A stretch of 64,000 bases of DNA. It comes from Glaciecola sp049650345. Its GTDB lineage: Bacteria; Pseudomonadota; Gammaproteobacteria; Enterobacterales; Alteromonadaceae. The notes under the pieces were generated by a model. The model saw only the letters and a program-made list of their open reading frames with translations, was not told the DNA's origin and made no database searches. Shown here one piece after another: positions 63,415 through 64,000 of the stretch; positions within the stretch are counted from its first letter, which is position 1, and each line of letters begins with the position of its first letter. The translations under genes were made by a program, and so were the position numbers. The stretch covers positions 1 through 64,000 of the forward strand of contig JBARZY010000122.1 in the NCBI GenBank assembly GCA_049650345.1, given 5' to 3'.

Positions 63415-63789
63415 GTGAAAAAACAAAGACCAGTCAATCTCGACTTGACCACAATCAAATTACCATCGGCGGGCAAAGCGTCTATATTGCACCGCATTAC
63501 CGGTGTTGCAATGTTCTTTGCATTACTTTTCGTTATTTGGGCTTGGGCAACTTCAGTAGCTTCTGCTGATGGTTTCGCACTGGTTACCGAATTAATGAAC
63601 GGTTTTGTTGGCAAATTTGTTGCCATAGGTACCCTGTCTGCATTTTCTTTTCATCTTATTGGCGGTTTACGCCATGTAGTTATGGACATGGGCTACTGGG
63701 AAGAGTTGCAATCAGGCAATACTAGTGCAAACGTTGCAATAGGCTTGTGGATTGTAGTGACCATTGCAATTGCAGGAGTGTTAATATGA
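63415..63789 (+). CDS. sdhC: Succinate dehydrogenase cytochrome b556 subunit SdhC
   Basis: Membrane anchor of complex II that binds heme b and ubiquinone. 124 aa, three membrane helices. Conserved KQRPVNLDLTTIKLP and SILHRITGVAMFF at the N-terminus and FHLIGGLRHVVMDMGYWEE with the heme-ligand His. Start GTG 63415; the usual enterobacterial N-terminal MIRNV is missing. Its TGA overlaps the sdhD ATG by four bases (ATGA). Confidence 0.95.
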   Translation: MKKQRPVNLDLTTIKLPSAGKASILHRITGVAMFFALLFVIWAWATSVASADGFALVTELMNGFVGKFVAIGTLSAFSFHLIGGLRHVVMDMGYWEELQSGNTSANVAIGLWIVVTIAIAGVLI

Positions 63790-64000
63790 TTTCAAATCAC
63801 GCATCAATAAAACGTAACGGTATACAAGATTATGTGACCTTGCGTGCATCAGCAGCAGTTATCACGGTATTCGCTGCCTACATGCTGTACTTCTTTATTT
63901 CCACCCCGACCATAACCTTTGAGGTGTGGCAGGGTTTATTTGCATCAATATATATGAAAGCATTTACGATGGCGGCCTTGGTTGCAATCATGATGCACGT
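63786..64000 (+). CDS. sdhD: Succinate dehydrogenase membrane anchor SdhD (5' part, cut by window edge)
   Basis: Second membrane anchor of complex II. Translating by eye from ATG 63786 gives RNGIQDYVTLRASAAVITVF, then a membrane helix and IYMKAFTMAALVAIMMH, where the last His fits the SdhD heme ligand (E. coli His71). About 71 residues are visible; the remainder, and presumably sdhAB, lie outside. ATGA overlap with sdhC indicates coupled translation. Confidence 0.92.
   Translation, partial: MISNHASIKRNGIQDYVTLRASAAVITVFAAYMLYFFISTPTITFEVWQGLFASIYMKAFTMAALVAIMMH

Overview
This 64 kb window is a dense stretch of gammaproteobacterial chromosome, roughly 40-43% G+C by eye. Gene content points to a marine Alteromonadales-type bacterium: an smc-zipA-ligA run with cysZ divergent from it, ftsH-folP-glmM-tpiA-secG-tRNA-Leu, gltA facing sdhCD, and proteins closest in style to Alteromonas/Glaciecola/Shewanella families. 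The genus cannot be fixed from the sequence alone. No rRNA, transposase, integrase, phage gene or CRISPR array was seen. Almost all of the window is conserved housekeeping DNA, with two more variable stretches at about 22-28 kb and 53-59 kb.

Layout. (1) 1-11.8 kb, minus strand: the leuS-lptE-holA-nadD-rsfS-rlmH-mrdA-rodA-rlpA-dacA-ybeD-lipB cluster, with several stop/start overlaps. It combines cell elongation (PBP2/RodA, RlpA, PBP5-type carboxypeptidase), outer-membrane LPS assembly, ribosome maturation and lipoate transfer. (2) 12-15.7 kb: a LonB-type AAA protease, a short-chain dehydrogenase and yhbY. (3) 16.2-21.9 kb: ftsH, folP, glmM, tpiA, secG and tRNA-Leu(GAG), ending in a strong terminator. 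(4) 22-28.3 kb: a variable block with an S41 protease, a beta-lactamase-fold lipoprotein, a ZntR-like regulator with a metal permease, a DUF4870 protein, an HPF/RaiA-like protein, nhaR and a small membrane protein. In most relatives this position holds rimP-nusA-infB-rbfA-truB-rpsO. (5) 28.6-33.7 kb: pnp, a DUF1244 protein, nlpI and an exported Sel1-repeat protein with a metalloprotease-like motif. (6) 33.7-50.2 kb: cysZ, smc-zipA-ligA, DUF2062, comEC-msbA-lpxK-ycaR-kdsB (lipid A/Kdo supply) and rimO. (7) 50.6-61.6 kb: proBA, an exported methyltransferase-like protein, small membrane proteins, a LysR regulator, a DedA-like protein, tcdA, a glutathionyl-hydroquinone reductase/pirin pair, a phosphomannomutase and DUF3429. 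(8) 61.7-64 kb: gltA and divergent sdhC-sdhD, the latter cut by the window end.

The points most worth a second look are: the conserved nlpI reading frame, which has no ATG/GTG/TTG that would give a full lipoprotein signal; the exported Sel1/M64-like protein next to nlpI; a perfect 22-bp dyad in a 20-bp promoter spacer before the ZntR-like regulator; the absence of rlmE upstream of ftsH; and the absence of the nusA-infB-rpsO block between tRNA-Leu and pnp. No clearly new multi-gene system was found. The best candidate for an undescribed function is the nlpI-linked exported protein.
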